64,000 nucleotides of DNA from JANOSH01 sp031415695 (GTDB lineage: Bacteria; Actinomycetota; Acidimicrobiia; Acidimicrobiales; Ilumatobacteraceae): positions 62,001 through 126,000 of the forward strand of contig JANOSH010000044.1 in NCBI GenBank assembly GCA_031415695.1, in the 5' to 3' direction. The position numbers and the translations under genes were made by a program. The notes below the pieces were generated by a model that was given only the letters and a program-made list of their open reading frames with translations, had not been told where the DNA came from and did not search any database. This document shows positions 51,312 to 60,157 of the stretch, in pieces. Position 1 is the first letter of the stretch; every line of letters begins with the position of its first letter.

Positions 51312-52388
51312 GTGCGCGTACGTCGTCTTTGGCTGACCGACTTTCGAAACTATCGAGAACTCGACCTGGCGTTCGACGAGGGCCTAACGGCTGTCGTCGG
51401 GGCCAACGGCCAAGGCAAGACGAACCTGGTAGAGGCCTTGGCGTACCTGTCGAGACTCGGTTCGTTTCGAGGCACTCCAACCGACATGATGATCCGTAGC
51501 GGCACTCCACATGCGGTTGTTCGTGCCGAGGTTCTGCATGACGACGGCCGCGAACTGCTGATCGAGGCCGAGCTTCCTCGGAACGGGCGCCAGAGGGTGC
51601 AGGTCAATCGTCAACGCATAACCCGCAACCGTGATCTGCTCGGTGTTTTTCGGGTGACGGTCTTTTCCCCCGACGATCTCGAACTCGTCAAGGACGGTCC
51701 GGGTGCCCGCCGAACCTTCATTGACGAAACGCTGGTGAATCTCAACCCTCGACTCGATGGATTACTCACCGACCTCGACCGGATTCTGAAGCAGCGCGCT
51801 GCGCTACTGAAACAGCTGGGAGGCCGACTGACGGCCGAAACGGAAATGACGCTCGATGTGTGGGACACCAAACTTGTGGAAGTTGGCGAGCAGCTAGGGG
51901 CCGAACGGGCTCGAGTGATGGCGCTACTCGAACCGTTGGTGATGGCTTCATACGCAGCGTTGGCCACCCGTCCAGCAACGATTGTCTTGACCTATGCACC
52001 AGAATGGCGCGCTGAAGGCTTGGCCGCGGCGTTGCGCGCCGCCCGAGATGGCGATCTACGACGCCAGATCACATCGGTTGGACCTCACCGTGACGACATT
52101 GGGTTGTGGCTCAACGACCTTCCGGCAAGAGCGACCGCATCCCAGGGTGAGAGCCGCACCCTGGCTCTCGCACTTCGACTTGCTGCGCATGAGCTCTTGC
52201 GGCTGGAACATCGCGAGTCACCGGTGCTTATCCTGGACGACGTGTTCAGTGAACTCGATCCTCACCGCAGTCGCGCGCTCGTCGACAATTTACCGCTTGG
52301 GCAGGTTCTGCTTACATCGGCATCGGGGCTTCCTCCCGGAGTCCAGCCAGCCAAAGTTGTCGCAGTGGACGGTGGCGTACTGCGATGA
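51312..52388 (+). CDS. recF: DNA replication/repair protein RecF
   Basis: A 358-residue SMC-like ATPase. GTG start. VRRLWLTDFRNYRELDLAFD, Walker A VVGANGQGKTNLVEALAYLS (about residues 29-48), SVGPHRDDIGLWLNDLPARA, signature ASQGESRTLALALRLAAHEL, Walker B SPVLILDDVFSELDPHRSRA, and end LPPGVQPAKVVAVDGGVLR. Helps RecA loading at gaps. The start is 4 bases after dnaN and the end overlaps the DciA-like gene by four bases. Confidence 0.97.
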   Translation: MRVRRLWLTDFRNYRELDLAFDEGLTAVVGANGQGKTNLVEALAYLSRLGSFRGTPTDMMIRSGTPHAVVRAEVLHDDGRELLIEAELPRNGRQRVQVNRQRITRNRDLLGVFRVTVFSPDDLELVKDGPGARRTFIDETLVNLNPRLDGLLTDLDRILKQRAALLKQLGGRLTAETEMTLDVWDTKLVEVGEQLGAERARVMALLEPLVMASYAALATRPATIVLTYAPEWRAEGLAAALRAARDGDLRRQITSVGPHRDDIGLWLNDLPARATASQGESRTLALALRLAAHELLRLEHRESPVLILDDVFSELDPHRSRALVDNLPLGQVLLTSASGLPPGVQPAKVVAVDGGVLR

Positions 52389-52690
52389 ATCGTGACGAGG
52401 TCACATCGCTCAACCAGAGTCTCGAGGCTGTTCTTCGCTCACTGAAAGGACCCTCGGCGCAGTCGATGTCGGGACTCTTCGGTGTTTGGGACGACGTTGT
52501 GGGTGCTCACATTGCTGCCCACTCTCGACCCATTCTTTTCGATCGAGGCAAACTGGTCATCGAGGTGGATCAACCGGGCTGGGCGACACAACTGCGTTAT
52601 CTCGAGGCCGACCTTCTTGAACGCCTCCGACCCCATGCTGGCTCGTCGCCGTTGACAGGTATCGAGGTGCGCGTGGCCCGACCGAAGTAA
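52385..52690 (+). CDS. DciA-like (DUF721) protein
   Basis: A 101-residue protein: LNQSLEAVLRSLKGPSAQSM, SGLFGVWDDVVGAHIAAHSR, then GKLVIEVDQPGWATQLRYLE. This is the DUF721 domain, whose member DciA loads the replicative helicase in bacteria without DnaC. A gene of this type between recF and gyrB is usual in actinobacteria. Its ATG overlaps the recF stop (ATGA). Confidence 0.9.
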   Translation: MNRDEVTSLNQSLEAVLRSLKGPSAQSMSGLFGVWDDVVGAHIAAHSRPILFDRGKLVIEVDQPGWATQLRYLEADLLERLRPHAGSSPLTGIEVRVARPK

Positions 52691-52753
52691 CTCGGGTTCC
52701 GGGGGTGACGCTGGTAGGATTGTTCGGCTACCAACTACGAGGAGTCACACGAT

Positions 52754-54703
52754 TTGTCCATTGATACCACCTCCGGAAGCGCCGATTACAGCGCCAAGGA
52801 CATCGAGGTACTCGAAGGCCTTGCGCACGTTCGCAAGCGTCCCGGCATGTACATCGGGTCCACCGGCCTTAACGGACTGCACCACTGCATCTGGGAGGTG
52901 GTCGACAACTCAGTCGACGAGGCCATGGCTGGGTTTTGCAACTTGATTGTCATCAGGTTGTTGGCCGATGGTGGCTGCCGGGTCGAGGACAACGGTCGTG
53001 GAATTCCGGTCGATCCGTACGGTTCAGGTCAACACAAGGGCAAGAGCGCCGCCGAGGTAGTTCTCACCGTTCTCGGGGCCGGAGGAAAGTTTGGCGGCGG
53101 CGAGGGATACAAGGTTTCGGGTGGCCTCCACGGTGTGGGTGTCTCGGTTGTGAATGCTTTGTCGTCGCGTCTGTTGCTCGAAGTCGACAAAAACGGTGAG
53201 CATTACGTTCACGAGTATCTCGATGGCGGAAAGCCGCAAGGAAAGCTGGCGGCAGTCGGTACGGCTCCCGACAACCGCACTGGTACCACCATCACGTTCT
53301 GGCCCGATGCGACCATCTTCAATTCGGAAGGCACAGAGTTTCATTCGCGCACGGTCACCGAACGTCTTCAGATCATGGCCTTTCTGAACAAGAGCCTCGA
53401 GATTGCTTTTGTCGACGAACGACCCGGTCACGTGCAAGAGGTCACGTTCAAATACGACGGTGGCATCATCGACTACGTCAGGCATTTGAACTCGTCCAAG
53501 GAGGCGTTGTTCAAGAAGGTTGCGCATTACGAGTCGCATGAAGAAGAGATGGCGGTCGAGATTGCGATGCAGTGGAATACGGGCTACTACGAAGGGATTC
53601 ACGGGTACGCCAACGGCATCTCGACCGTCGAAGGTGGTATGCATATCGAGGGCTTCCGCACCGCCCTCACAACCGTCGTAAATAAGTACGCACGCTCTCG
53701 AAATCTTCTCAAAGAAAAAGACGAAAACCTGCTCGGCGAAGACATCCGAGAAGGTCTCACGGCCATTATTACCGTCAAACTTCGTGACCCGCAGTTTGAG
53801 GGCCAGACCAAAGGCAAGCTTGGCAACGTGCCGGTGCGATCACTGGTCCAAAAGGTTACAAACGACAAGCTCGCCGAGTGGTTGGAGGAAAACCCAACCG
53901 AAGCCAATGCCCTCGTCAAGAAGGGAATCGCTGCGTCCAAGGCTCGGCTGGCGGCCAAGGAGGCGCGTAACCTCATTCGGCGCAAGTCGTCACTTGAGGG
54001 AGCGGGCATGCCCGACAAACTCAAGGACTGCAACTCGCGTGATCCGCGTGAATGCGAACTGTTCATCGTCGAGGGTGACTCGGCCGGCGGTTCTGCTGTC
54101 AAGGCCCGCAATCCGCTCAATCAGGCAATCCTTCCCATCCGGGGCAAGATCCTCAACGTCGAGCGAGCCCGGCTCGATAAGATGTTGCAGAACACCGAGG
54201 TGCAGGCGCTCATCACCGCCATTGGTGGGGGAGTGGGCGAAGAGTTCGATGTGTCTAAGGCTCGCTATCACAAGGTCGTTGCGTTGTGCGACGCTGACGT
54301 CGACGGCAGCCATATCCGCACGCTGCTTCTAACGTTTTTCTTCCGCCAGATGAGACCGCTCGTCGAGGCCGGTTTTTGTTACATCGCACAGCCACCGTTG
54401 TATTCCACCGAGATTGGTAAGGAGAAGACCTATCTCAAAGACGACCTGGCCAAACAGCAGTTCCTTGACGCTCACCCGAATCACAAGAAGGAATTCCAAC
54501 GGTTGAAAGGTTTGGGCGAAATGGATTGGGATGAGCTTCGCGAAACAACCATGGAGGCCAGCAAGCGAACACTGCTTCAGATCACCGTCGAGCAGGCTGC
54601 CTTGGCGGATCAGACCACGTCTGTGCTCATGGGCGACGACGTCGAATTGCGCAAGAACTTCATCATTACCAACGCCAAAGATGTCCGTTTCCTCGACATC
54701 TAG
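52754..54703 (+). CDS. gyrB: DNA gyrase subunit B
   Basis: A 649-residue type IIA topoisomerase subunit. TTG start with GAGGAG upstream. ATPase: KRPGMYIGSTGLNGLHHCIW, VVDNSVDEAMAGFCN, VEDNGRGIPVDPY, then VSGGLHGVGVSVVNALSSRL. Transducer region YARSRNLLKEKDENLLGEDI. TOPRIM: ELFIVEGDSAGGSAVKARNP (about residue 437) and CDADVDGSHIRTLLLTFFFR. C-terminus ends VELRKNFIITNAKDVRFLDI. With GyrA it introduces negative supercoils; target of aminocoumarins. Confidence 0.99.
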   Translation: MSIDTTSGSADYSAKDIEVLEGLAHVRKRPGMYIGSTGLNGLHHCIWEVVDNSVDEAMAGFCNLIVIRLLADGGCRVEDNGRGIPVDPYGSGQHKGKSAAEVVLTVLGAGGKFGGGEGYKVSGGLHGVGVSVVNALSSRLLLEVDKNGEHYVHEYLDGGKPQGKLAAVGTAPDNRTGTTITFWPDATIFNSEGTEFHSRTVTERLQIMAFLNKSLEIAFVDERPGHVQEVTFKYDGGIIDYVRHLNSSKEALFKKVAHYESHEEEMAVEIAMQWNTGYYEGIHGYANGISTVEGGMHIEGFRTALTTVVNKYARSRNLLKEKDENLLGEDIREGLTAIITVKLRDPQFEGQTKGKLGNVPVRSLVQKVTNDKLAEWLEENPTEANALVKKGIAASKARLAAKEARNLIRRKSSLEGAGMPDKLKDCNSRDPRECELFIVEGDSAGGSAVKARNPLNQAILPIRGKILNVERARLDKMLQNTEVQALITAIGGGVGEEFDVSKARYHKVVALCDADVDGSHIRTLLLTFFFRQMRPLVEAGFCYIAQPPLYSTEIGKEKTYLKDDLAKQQFLDAHPNHKKEFQRLKGLGEMDWDELRETTMEASKRTLLQITVEQAALADQTTSVLMGDDVELRKNFIITNAKDVRFLDI

Positions 54704-54713
54704 AATACATGGC

Positions 54714-55079
54714 ATGAGCCCGCGCCTTGTTCGTCTCGACCACGTGCAGTTGGCCATGCCACCGGGCGAGGAAGCCACGGCCGAAGCGTTCTACGTTGGT
54801 GTCCTCGGCTTGCGCATATTCGTCAAACCTCCGATTCTGGCGGCCCGCGGTGGGCGATGGTTTGGCAACGACCAGTTGCAGGTTCACCTCGGCAGCGAGG
54901 CCAATTTCATTGCGGCTCGCAAGGCTCATCCGGCACTCGCTGCCGACGATCTTGACGCGTTGGCCAACGTCTTGGACGCGGCTGGTTACCCAGTCCGGTG
55001 GAGTGACGAGATTCCCGAGATCCGCCGGTTCTACGCCGACGATCCCTTCGGTAACAGAATTGAGTTCGTCGAGGCGTAG
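54714..55079 (+). CDS. VOC/glyoxalase-like protein
   Basis: A 121-residue vicinal-oxygen-chelate-fold protein: VRLDHVQLAMPPGEEATAEA with H8 as first metal ligand, FYVGVLGLRIFVKPP, GNDQLQVHLG (H in position of a second ligand), and DPFGNRIEFVEA with Glu near the end as third ligand. Such proteins act as glyoxalases, dioxygenases or resistance binders; the reaction here is unknown. It lies 10 bases after gyrB and could be co-transcribed. Confidence 0.85.
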   Translation: MSPRLVRLDHVQLAMPPGEEATAEAFYVGVLGLRIFVKPPILAARGGRWFGNDQLQVHLGSEANFIAARKAHPALAADDLDALANVLDAAGYPVRWSDEIPEIRRFYADDPFGNRIEFVEA

Positions 55080-55201
55080 CGCCGGCTTTCATCCCGGCGG
55101 CTAGGGGCCAAAACAGCTAGACTGCAAGCCGCTCGCGGACCCCAATCTGCCATCTAGGCGGGTCGACGCGGACCGCACTTGTCGACGCCGAAAGAGACCC
55201 A

Positions 55202-57676
55202 TTGAGCAACGTCACCACACCGCCTCCTGAGGAACCAAGTTTCGGATCAATCGAGCCGATTGAAATCCAAGAGGAAATGGAGCGCTCGTTCCTCGAGTAC
55301 TCCATGTCGGTCATCATGTCGCGGGCGTTGCCCGATATTCGTGACGGCCTCAAACCGGTGCATCGTCGGATTTTGTGGGACATGGAGCAGCAGAACTTCC
55401 GTCCTGACCGTCCGTTCGTGAAGTGCGCCCGAGTGAGCGGCGACACAGTCGCCAAGTATCACCCACACGGTGATAGTTCGGTGTACGACGCCCTTGTGCG
55501 TATGGCCCAGCCGTTCTCGCTACGTCATGTGCTTGTCGATTTTCACGGCAACTACGGGTCACCCGACTTCGGCCCTGCAGCCAGCCGCTATACCGAGTGT
55601 CGCCTCAGCCCGCTCGCCATGCAGATGCTTGACTCAATCGACGAAAACACTGTCGACATGGTGCCCAACTACGACGGCTCCAACGAGGAACCAACCGTCC
55701 TGCCAGCCCGATTCCCGAACCTGTTGGTCAACGGCAGCCAGGGCATTGCCGTGGGCATGGCCACCAACATCCCGCCTCACAACCTAGGCGAAGTAATCGA
55801 CGCCACGCTGCACATCATCGACAACCCCGATGCATCACCCGACGACCTTATGGAGTTCGTTAAAGGACCTGACTTCCCAACGGGCGGCTACATCCTAGGC
55901 CGGGCCGGCGTGATGGACGCGTACCGAACAGGCCGTGGCAGCGTCAAGATGCGCGCCGTTGCCGAGATCGAAGAAACCAAGAAAGGCGGCCTGCAGATCG
56001 TTGTCAGTGAACTGCCATACCAAACGTCGGTCTCGTCAATTGCCAGCCGCATCAAACAACTCAGCGACACCAAGGACCTTGACGGCATTCGCGACATCAA
56101 CGATGAGTCGGCCGGAAACGATACCCGGCTTGTCATCTCGCTCAAGCGCGACGCCAACGCCAACGTTATCTTGAACAACCTCTACAAGATGACCCCGATG
56201 CAGACAAGCTTCGGCGTCAACATGGTTGCCATCGTCGACGGCGTGCCGCGGCAGGTCAACCTTCGTGACTGCCTGCATCACTACGTGGTGCATCAGATCG
56301 AAGTAATCACCCGCCGCAGCCAATTCCGCCTCGACAAGGCAGCAAGGCGCGCTCACATCATCGAGGGTCTGGTTAAAGCTCTCAACGTCATCGATGAAGT
56401 CATCGCACTTATCCGGGCCAGCGAGGACAAGAACGCCGCTCGAGAAGTCCTACAGGCAACGTTTGGCTTCTCGGCCGAACAAGCAGAACACATTTTGGAT
56501 ATGACCCTGGCGCGTCTTACCCGGCTAGCGCGAATTGACCTGGAAACCGAACTTGGCGAACTACGAACCGAGATTGCGGGCCTCGAAGCAATCTTGGCCG
56601 ACGACACCATGAAGCGCTCGGTCATCAAACAAGAACTGCTCTACATCCGCGAGAAATACGCCACGCCTCGATTGGCCCGCGTCACCCACGATCCGGGCGA
56701 CATGTCGACCGAAGACCTCATCGACGACAAAGAAATCGTCGTCGTCATGTCCCAGGCCGGTTACATCAAGACGGTTGAGGCGTCGGTGTTTCGTACCCAG
56801 AGCCGCGGCGGACGCGGCAAGAGCGGAGGCTCACTCAAGCAAGACGACCTCGTCCGGCACATCGTGTATACGAGCGCCCATGCGTTCTTGTTGTTCTTTT
56901 CGAACCGTGGGCGTGTGTACCGACTCAAGGCGCACGAGCTTCCCGAGCGCGACCGTACAGCCAAGGGAATCCCAATCGTCAACCTGCTGCCTCTCCAGCC
57001 AAACGAAACCATCAAGGCGGTCATCGATACACGCTCGTACGACGGTGAGCAGTACCTGTTCTTCATCACGGTGAAGGGCCGCGTGAAAAAGACCGAGTTC
57101 ACTGCGTACGACTCCAGTCGACGCGACGGTCTTATCGCCCTCAATCTCAACGACGACGACGAACTCGTCAAGGTCATGGTCACCGATGGTCACAGCGACG
57201 TGTTCATGGTGAGCTCCTTGGGCATGACTATCCGTTTCAGCGAAGACGACGTTCGACCCATGGGCCGAGCCGCAGCGGGCGTGCGAGGCATGAAGTTGCG
57301 AGTTGGCGACAGCGTTGTGTCGTGCGATATCGCCAAGGACGACACATCGATTCTGATGGTGACCGAAAACGGCTATGGCAAGCGCACGCAACTCGATCGG
57401 TTCACCCAGCAGAACCGTGGCGGCCAAGGGGTGCGTGGCATCAAACTCACTGGCAAGAAGGGCGAAGTAGTTGCGTCGTTCATGGTCGGTGAAGACGACG
57501 AGATTGTTGCTATTTCATCTGGGGGAGTCACGATGCGAACCGGCGTGCGTGACATCAGTTCGCAGGGTCGCGATGCAACCGGCGTGCGCATCATGAACCT
57601 CGACGCAGGACAGACCGTTGCATCGGTAGCTCCAATCATCTCGAGTGAAGACGACGGCGAGGCCGAGACCGACTAG
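55202..57676 (+). CDS. gyrA: DNA gyrase subunit A
   Basis: An 824-residue protein. TTG start. Winged-helix: MSVIMSRALPDIRDGLKPVH, KCARVSGDTVAKYHPHGDSS, GSPDFGPAASRYTECRLSPL with the catalytic Tyr at about residue 128. The quinolone-resistance region reads H-G-D-S-S-V-Y-D, with Ser at the sensitive position and Asp in D-A-L-V. C-terminal beta-pinwheel contains the GyrA box QNRGGQGVRGIKL (about residue 736), Gln-Asn in place of Gln-Arg, and ends with an acidic tail SSEDDGEAETD. Strand cleavage and wrapping subunit. Confidence 0.99.
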   Translation: MSNVTTPPPEEPSFGSIEPIEIQEEMERSFLEYSMSVIMSRALPDIRDGLKPVHRRILWDMEQQNFRPDRPFVKCARVSGDTVAKYHPHGDSSVYDALVRMAQPFSLRHVLVDFHGNYGSPDFGPAASRYTECRLSPLAMQMLDSIDENTVDMVPNYDGSNEEPTVLPARFPNLLVNGSQGIAVGMATNIPPHNLGEVIDATLHIIDNPDASPDDLMEFVKGPDFPTGGYILGRAGVMDAYRTGRGSVKMRAVAEIEETKKGGLQIVVSELPYQTSVSSIASRIKQLSDTKDLDGIRDINDESAGNDTRLVISLKRDANANVILNNLYKMTPMQTSFGVNMVAIVDGVPRQVNLRDCLHHYVVHQIEVITRRSQFRLDKAARRAHIIEGLVKALNVIDEVIALIRASEDKNAAREVLQATFGFSAEQAEHILDMTLARLTRLARIDLETELGELRTEIAGLEAILADDTMKRSVIKQELLYIREKYATPRLARVTHDPGDMSTEDLIDDKEIVVVMSQAGYIKTVEASVFRTQSRGGRGKSGGSLKQDDLVRHIVYTSAHAFLLFFSNRGRVYRLKAHELPERDRTAKGIPIVNLLPLQPNETIKAVIDTRSYDGEQYLFFITVKGRVKKTEFTAYDSSRRDGLIALNLNDDDELVKVMVTDGHSDVFMVSSLGMTIRFSEDDVRPMGRAAAGVRGMKLRVGDSVVSCDIAKDDTSILMVTENGYGKRTQLDRFTQQNRGGQGVRGIKLTGKKGEVVASFMVGEDDEIVAISSGGVTMRTGVRDISSQGRDATGVRIMNLDAGQTVASVAPIISSEDDGEAETD

Positions 57677-57734
57677 CTGAGCGGTAAAGCGACCGCAGAA
57701 TCGACATGCTTGTGGCGGTGGCTACGGTGCCGAC

Positions 57735-58043
57735 ATGGAAACACGTGATTGTGGAAGTGCTTTGCTGGGCCTTGTCGGCGTTGTGGTGTTCGCAGGGCTC
57801 ATCACGACTGGCGTGGTTCGAGTAGGCGTCGCGGTAGTCGAGGCCGGTCATGCTCGCGCCGCGGCCGACGCTGCGGCGCTAGCTGCGACCCACGGTGGTT
57901 TGTCTGCCGCCGAACGAGTCGCGCATCTGAACGCTGCGACGATCATTGACTACGACGACTCGGACGGGCGGGTTCGACTGGTGGTTCGGGTTGGGTCAAC
58001 TGCGGCGGGATCAACAGCCGAGCTGTATGTACCCCAGATCTAG
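57735..58043 (+). CDS. TadE/TadG-like (Rv3654-like) small exported protein
   Basis: A 102-residue protein. Its beginning, RDCGSALLGLVGVVVFAGLI followed by GHARAAADAAALAATHGG, is the typical N-terminus of TadE/G-like pseudopilin-type proteins (G-S-A... helix then R-A-x-x-A-A-D-A-A-A-L-A-A). The rest is a small beta-rich end. Usually encoded in Tad/Flp pilus clusters; here it stands alone between gyrA and the DUF3566 gene, so its role is not clear. Confidence 0.75.
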   Translation: METRDCGSALLGLVGVVVFAGLITTGVVRVGVAVVEAGHARAAADAAALAATHGGLSAAERVAHLNAATIIDYDDSDGRVRLVVRVGSTAAGSTAELYVPQI

Positions 58044-58069
58044 CCTGATCGACACTACAGTTGTGGGCT

Positions 58070-58909
58070 GTGAGCACGATCGATCCGTTCGAACAGAACC
58101 CGTCACAGCGCGCTAACAGCGATGCCAAGGGGTTGTTCAACGACTCAATCGATGCAGCATCTCAAGTCAGTCGTCCGCCGGGCCGAACCCCTGACTCCGG
58201 CGAGTCCTGGTCGGCAAGCCGAGACGGGCTCTTGAGCGAGCCGGTTTCGGCTGCTGCCAGCCGAGTTGGCACCGACGGATGGCCGGTCGATACCGTCACC
58301 TTCGCGGCCGCCCCAGTGTCCGAGTCGTACGCGCCTGTGTCTGTCGAGACCGCGTCACCGACCACGTTCGAGGGTCGAACCGTCGACGTTGTGCCCGCTC
58401 CGGTGGTGCTACGAGCCGATCCAGTGCGTCCGGTGCGAGCTGCGCCCCCATCAGCGCTGGCCGATCCGGTTGTCGTAGCACGTAGCGAGCGCCGGGTTAC
58501 CGTGGCGCCCCGCTCGGGCCGTCGCTACCGACCCCGTGTTCGCAAAGTCACTAGGGTTCTGCGGCGAATTGATCCTTGGAGCGTGTTCAAGATCTCGTTG
58601 ATCATGTACTCACTCTTGTACCTAGTCATCGTTATTGCTGGCGTCCTGCTGTGGAGGTTGGCCTTCACCACAGGAACCATCGAGAATATTCAGGGCTTCA
58701 TTCGCGAGGCAGTCGGACTCAAAAAATTCGAGCTCAATGGCACTAAGTTGTTCCGCTCCTCGTGGATCTTGGGCATCATTCTCACCATCGGCGGCACAGG
58801 GTTACACGTCACTCTGGCAATTATGTTTAACCTCATCACGGATCTTGTTGGCGGTGTCCGACTGACGGTTCTGGAAGAAGAGGTTCTGCTGCAAGAGCCA
58901 GCCTCATAG
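58070..58909 (+). CDS. DUF3566 membrane protein
   Basis: A 279-residue protein. The N-terminal 165 residues are disordered and rich in Pro/Ala/Val/Arg (AAPVSESYAPVSVETASPTT). The DUF3566 domain (residues 165-279) has RRIDPWSVFKISLIMYSLLY, LVIVIAGVLLWRLAFTTGTI, and a second helix GIILTIGGTGLHVTLAIMFN. The gene regularly follows gyrA in actinobacteria. GTG 58070; a TTG at 58061 is also possible. Function unknown. Confidence 0.9.
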   Translation: MSTIDPFEQNPSQRANSDAKGLFNDSIDAASQVSRPPGRTPDSGESWSASRDGLLSEPVSAAASRVGTDGWPVDTVTFAAAPVSESYAPVSVETASPTTFEGRTVDVVPAPVVLRADPVRPVRAAPPSALADPVVVARSERRVTVAPRSGRRYRPRVRKVTRVLRRIDPWSVFKISLIMYSLLYLVIVIAGVLLWRLAFTTGTIENIQGFIREAVGLKKFELNGTKLFRSSWILGIILTIGGTGLHVTLAIMFNLITDLVGGVRLTVLEEEVLLQEPAS

Positions 58910-58947
58910 ATTCTCGGTTGAGAATCACGTCGGCGAGGCGGTAGCCT
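58909..58947. terminator. Two small hairpins between DUF3566 gene and tRNA-Ile
   Basis: GATTCTC-GGTT-GAGAATC (58909-58926) and GAGGC-GGTA-GCCTC (58934-58947) are perfect stems that begin at the stop codon. No T-run follows, so they could be a terminator or processing sites for the tRNA. Confidence 0.4.
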
Positions 58948-58961
58948 CTGGCAGTCCACCC

Positions 58962-59035
58962 GGGGCTATAGCTCAGTTGGTTAGAGCGTCACACTGATAA
59001 TGTGAAGGTCGCTGGTTCGATTCCAGCTAGCCCCA
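58962..59035 (+). tRNA. tRNA-Ile (anticodon GAT)
   Basis: GGGGCTA and TAGCCCC pair. The anticodon stem TCACA/TGTGA encloses CTGATAA with anticodon GAT. T-loop GGTTCGATTCC. CCA is not encoded. The position behind the gyrA/DUF3566 genes is common in actinobacteria. Confidence 0.97.
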
Positions 59036-59039
59036 CTCG

Positions 59040-59177
59040 ATGAAATTATTCCGTCGAGTACTCCTGTCCTTGATCTTGGCGGCTATCGGTGCCGCCGGAC
59101 TCCGCTTCCGCGGGAAGGGTGGACTCCCGCCACAAACAGGCGGATGGCGCGAACTCCGCATTGACGAACCAACGTGA
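59040..59177 (+). CDS. Small membrane protein (45 residues)
   Basis: ATG 59040 begins MKLFRRVLLSLILAAIGAAG, a basic start followed by one helix, and ends in a polar tail GLPPQTGGWRELRIDEP. It begins 5 bases after the tRNA-Ile and its stop is shared with the start of the next gene (GTGA at 59174-59177). In Streptomyces a small DLW-39-type protein lies in this position; this one has a similar layout but not a clear sequence match. Confidence 0.6.
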   Translation: MKLFRRVLLSLILAAIGAAGLRFRGKGGLPPQTGGWRELRIDEPT

Positions 59178-60157
59178 GCATCGCTGTTATCGGACTTGGC
59201 GCTACCGGTTCGCGAGCGGCTCGGCAGCTTCGTTCGCTGGTAGACACCCAACTTGTGGTGTGCGACGAACAGCCAGGTTTGGCGGCGAGGGTGGCATCTT
59301 CGCTCGGTGGCGACGTCGAAGTTGTCGACTCGGTTCGGCCGTCGGCCGAGCTCGCCGCAGTACTCATCGTGACGCCTGTTCCCCAGGCCGGAATTGCACG
59401 GCCCTTTATCGAGGTCGGAATTCCTGTGGTAACGGTTTCCAACGCCCGGCGCGATCTTGACGACTTGTTCGAACTCGGGGACTTGGCCGTCGAACGAGGA
59501 GTTCCGTTGGTACTAGGAGCCTCGTTCTCACCAGGATTTTCATGCCTACTTGCCCGATTTGCAGCGCGGAGCTTCGACGAGGTGCAAGAAGTACACGTCG
59601 CCAAACACGGCACCGGTGGGCCCGCATGCGCTCGCGAGCATCATCACGCGTTGGCCTCCAACGGGCAGGTGTGGCGCGACAACCGGTGGGAGGAGCGCTT
59701 CGGTGGCTCTGGGCGTGAGCTGTGCTGGTTTCCCGACCCGATCGGTGCCCGCGACTGTTACAACGCTGATCTGCCCGATAGCCGCTTGCTATTGGCAGCG
59801 TTTCCCGAGAGCGGCCGCCTGTCGGCTCGACTGAGCGCCACTCGTCGTGATCGGCTGACCTCGCGGTTACCAATGCTGAGCCCGCCCCACGCCGAGGGCG
59901 GTTTGGGAGCCATCCGGGTTGAGGTGCGTGGCACCCGTAACGGCGTGCGCGAATCCATGATTCTTGGTGCAGTCGATCGCCCTGCTATCGCTGCCGGTGC
60001 CGTTGCTGCGGCATCCGTTCTACGCATAGCGCTACCTCGTGAACTAGTCGGCCCGGTCGTCCTGGGCGATGCTCGCATTGATACCGTAGGAATGCTTCAC
60101 GACCTCGCCGGCCGCGGGGTCAAAGCCGCCGAGTTCATTGGATTGGGGAGTGTATGA
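59174..60157 (+). CDS. Rossmann-fold saccharopine dehydrogenase-like protein
   Basis: A 327-residue protein. N-terminal dinucleotide site MSIAVIGLGATGSRAARQLR (G-x-G-x-x-G), then LVVCDEQPGLAARVASSLGG, AELAAVLIVTPVPQ, GIPVVTVSNARRDLDDLFEL and GASFSPGFSCLLARFAARSF, typical of saccharopine-dehydrogenase-type oxidoreductases with a second domain (residues 130-260). GTG start overlapping the small membrane protein; its stop overlaps the redoxin-like remnant (ATGA). Substrate unknown. Confidence 0.8.
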   Translation: MSIAVIGLGATGSRAARQLRSLVDTQLVVCDEQPGLAARVASSLGGDVEVVDSVRPSAELAAVLIVTPVPQAGIARPFIEVGIPVVTVSNARRDLDDLFELGDLAVERGVPLVLGASFSPGFSCLLARFAARSFDEVQEVHVAKHGTGGPACAREHHHALASNGQVWRDNRWEERFGGSGRELCWFPDPIGARDCYNADLPDSRLLLAAFPESGRLSARLSATRRDRLTSRLPMLSPPHAEGGLGAIRVEVRGTRNGVRESMILGAVDRPAIAAGAVAAASVLRIALPRELVGPVVLGDARIDTVGMLHDLAGRGVKAAEFIGLGSV

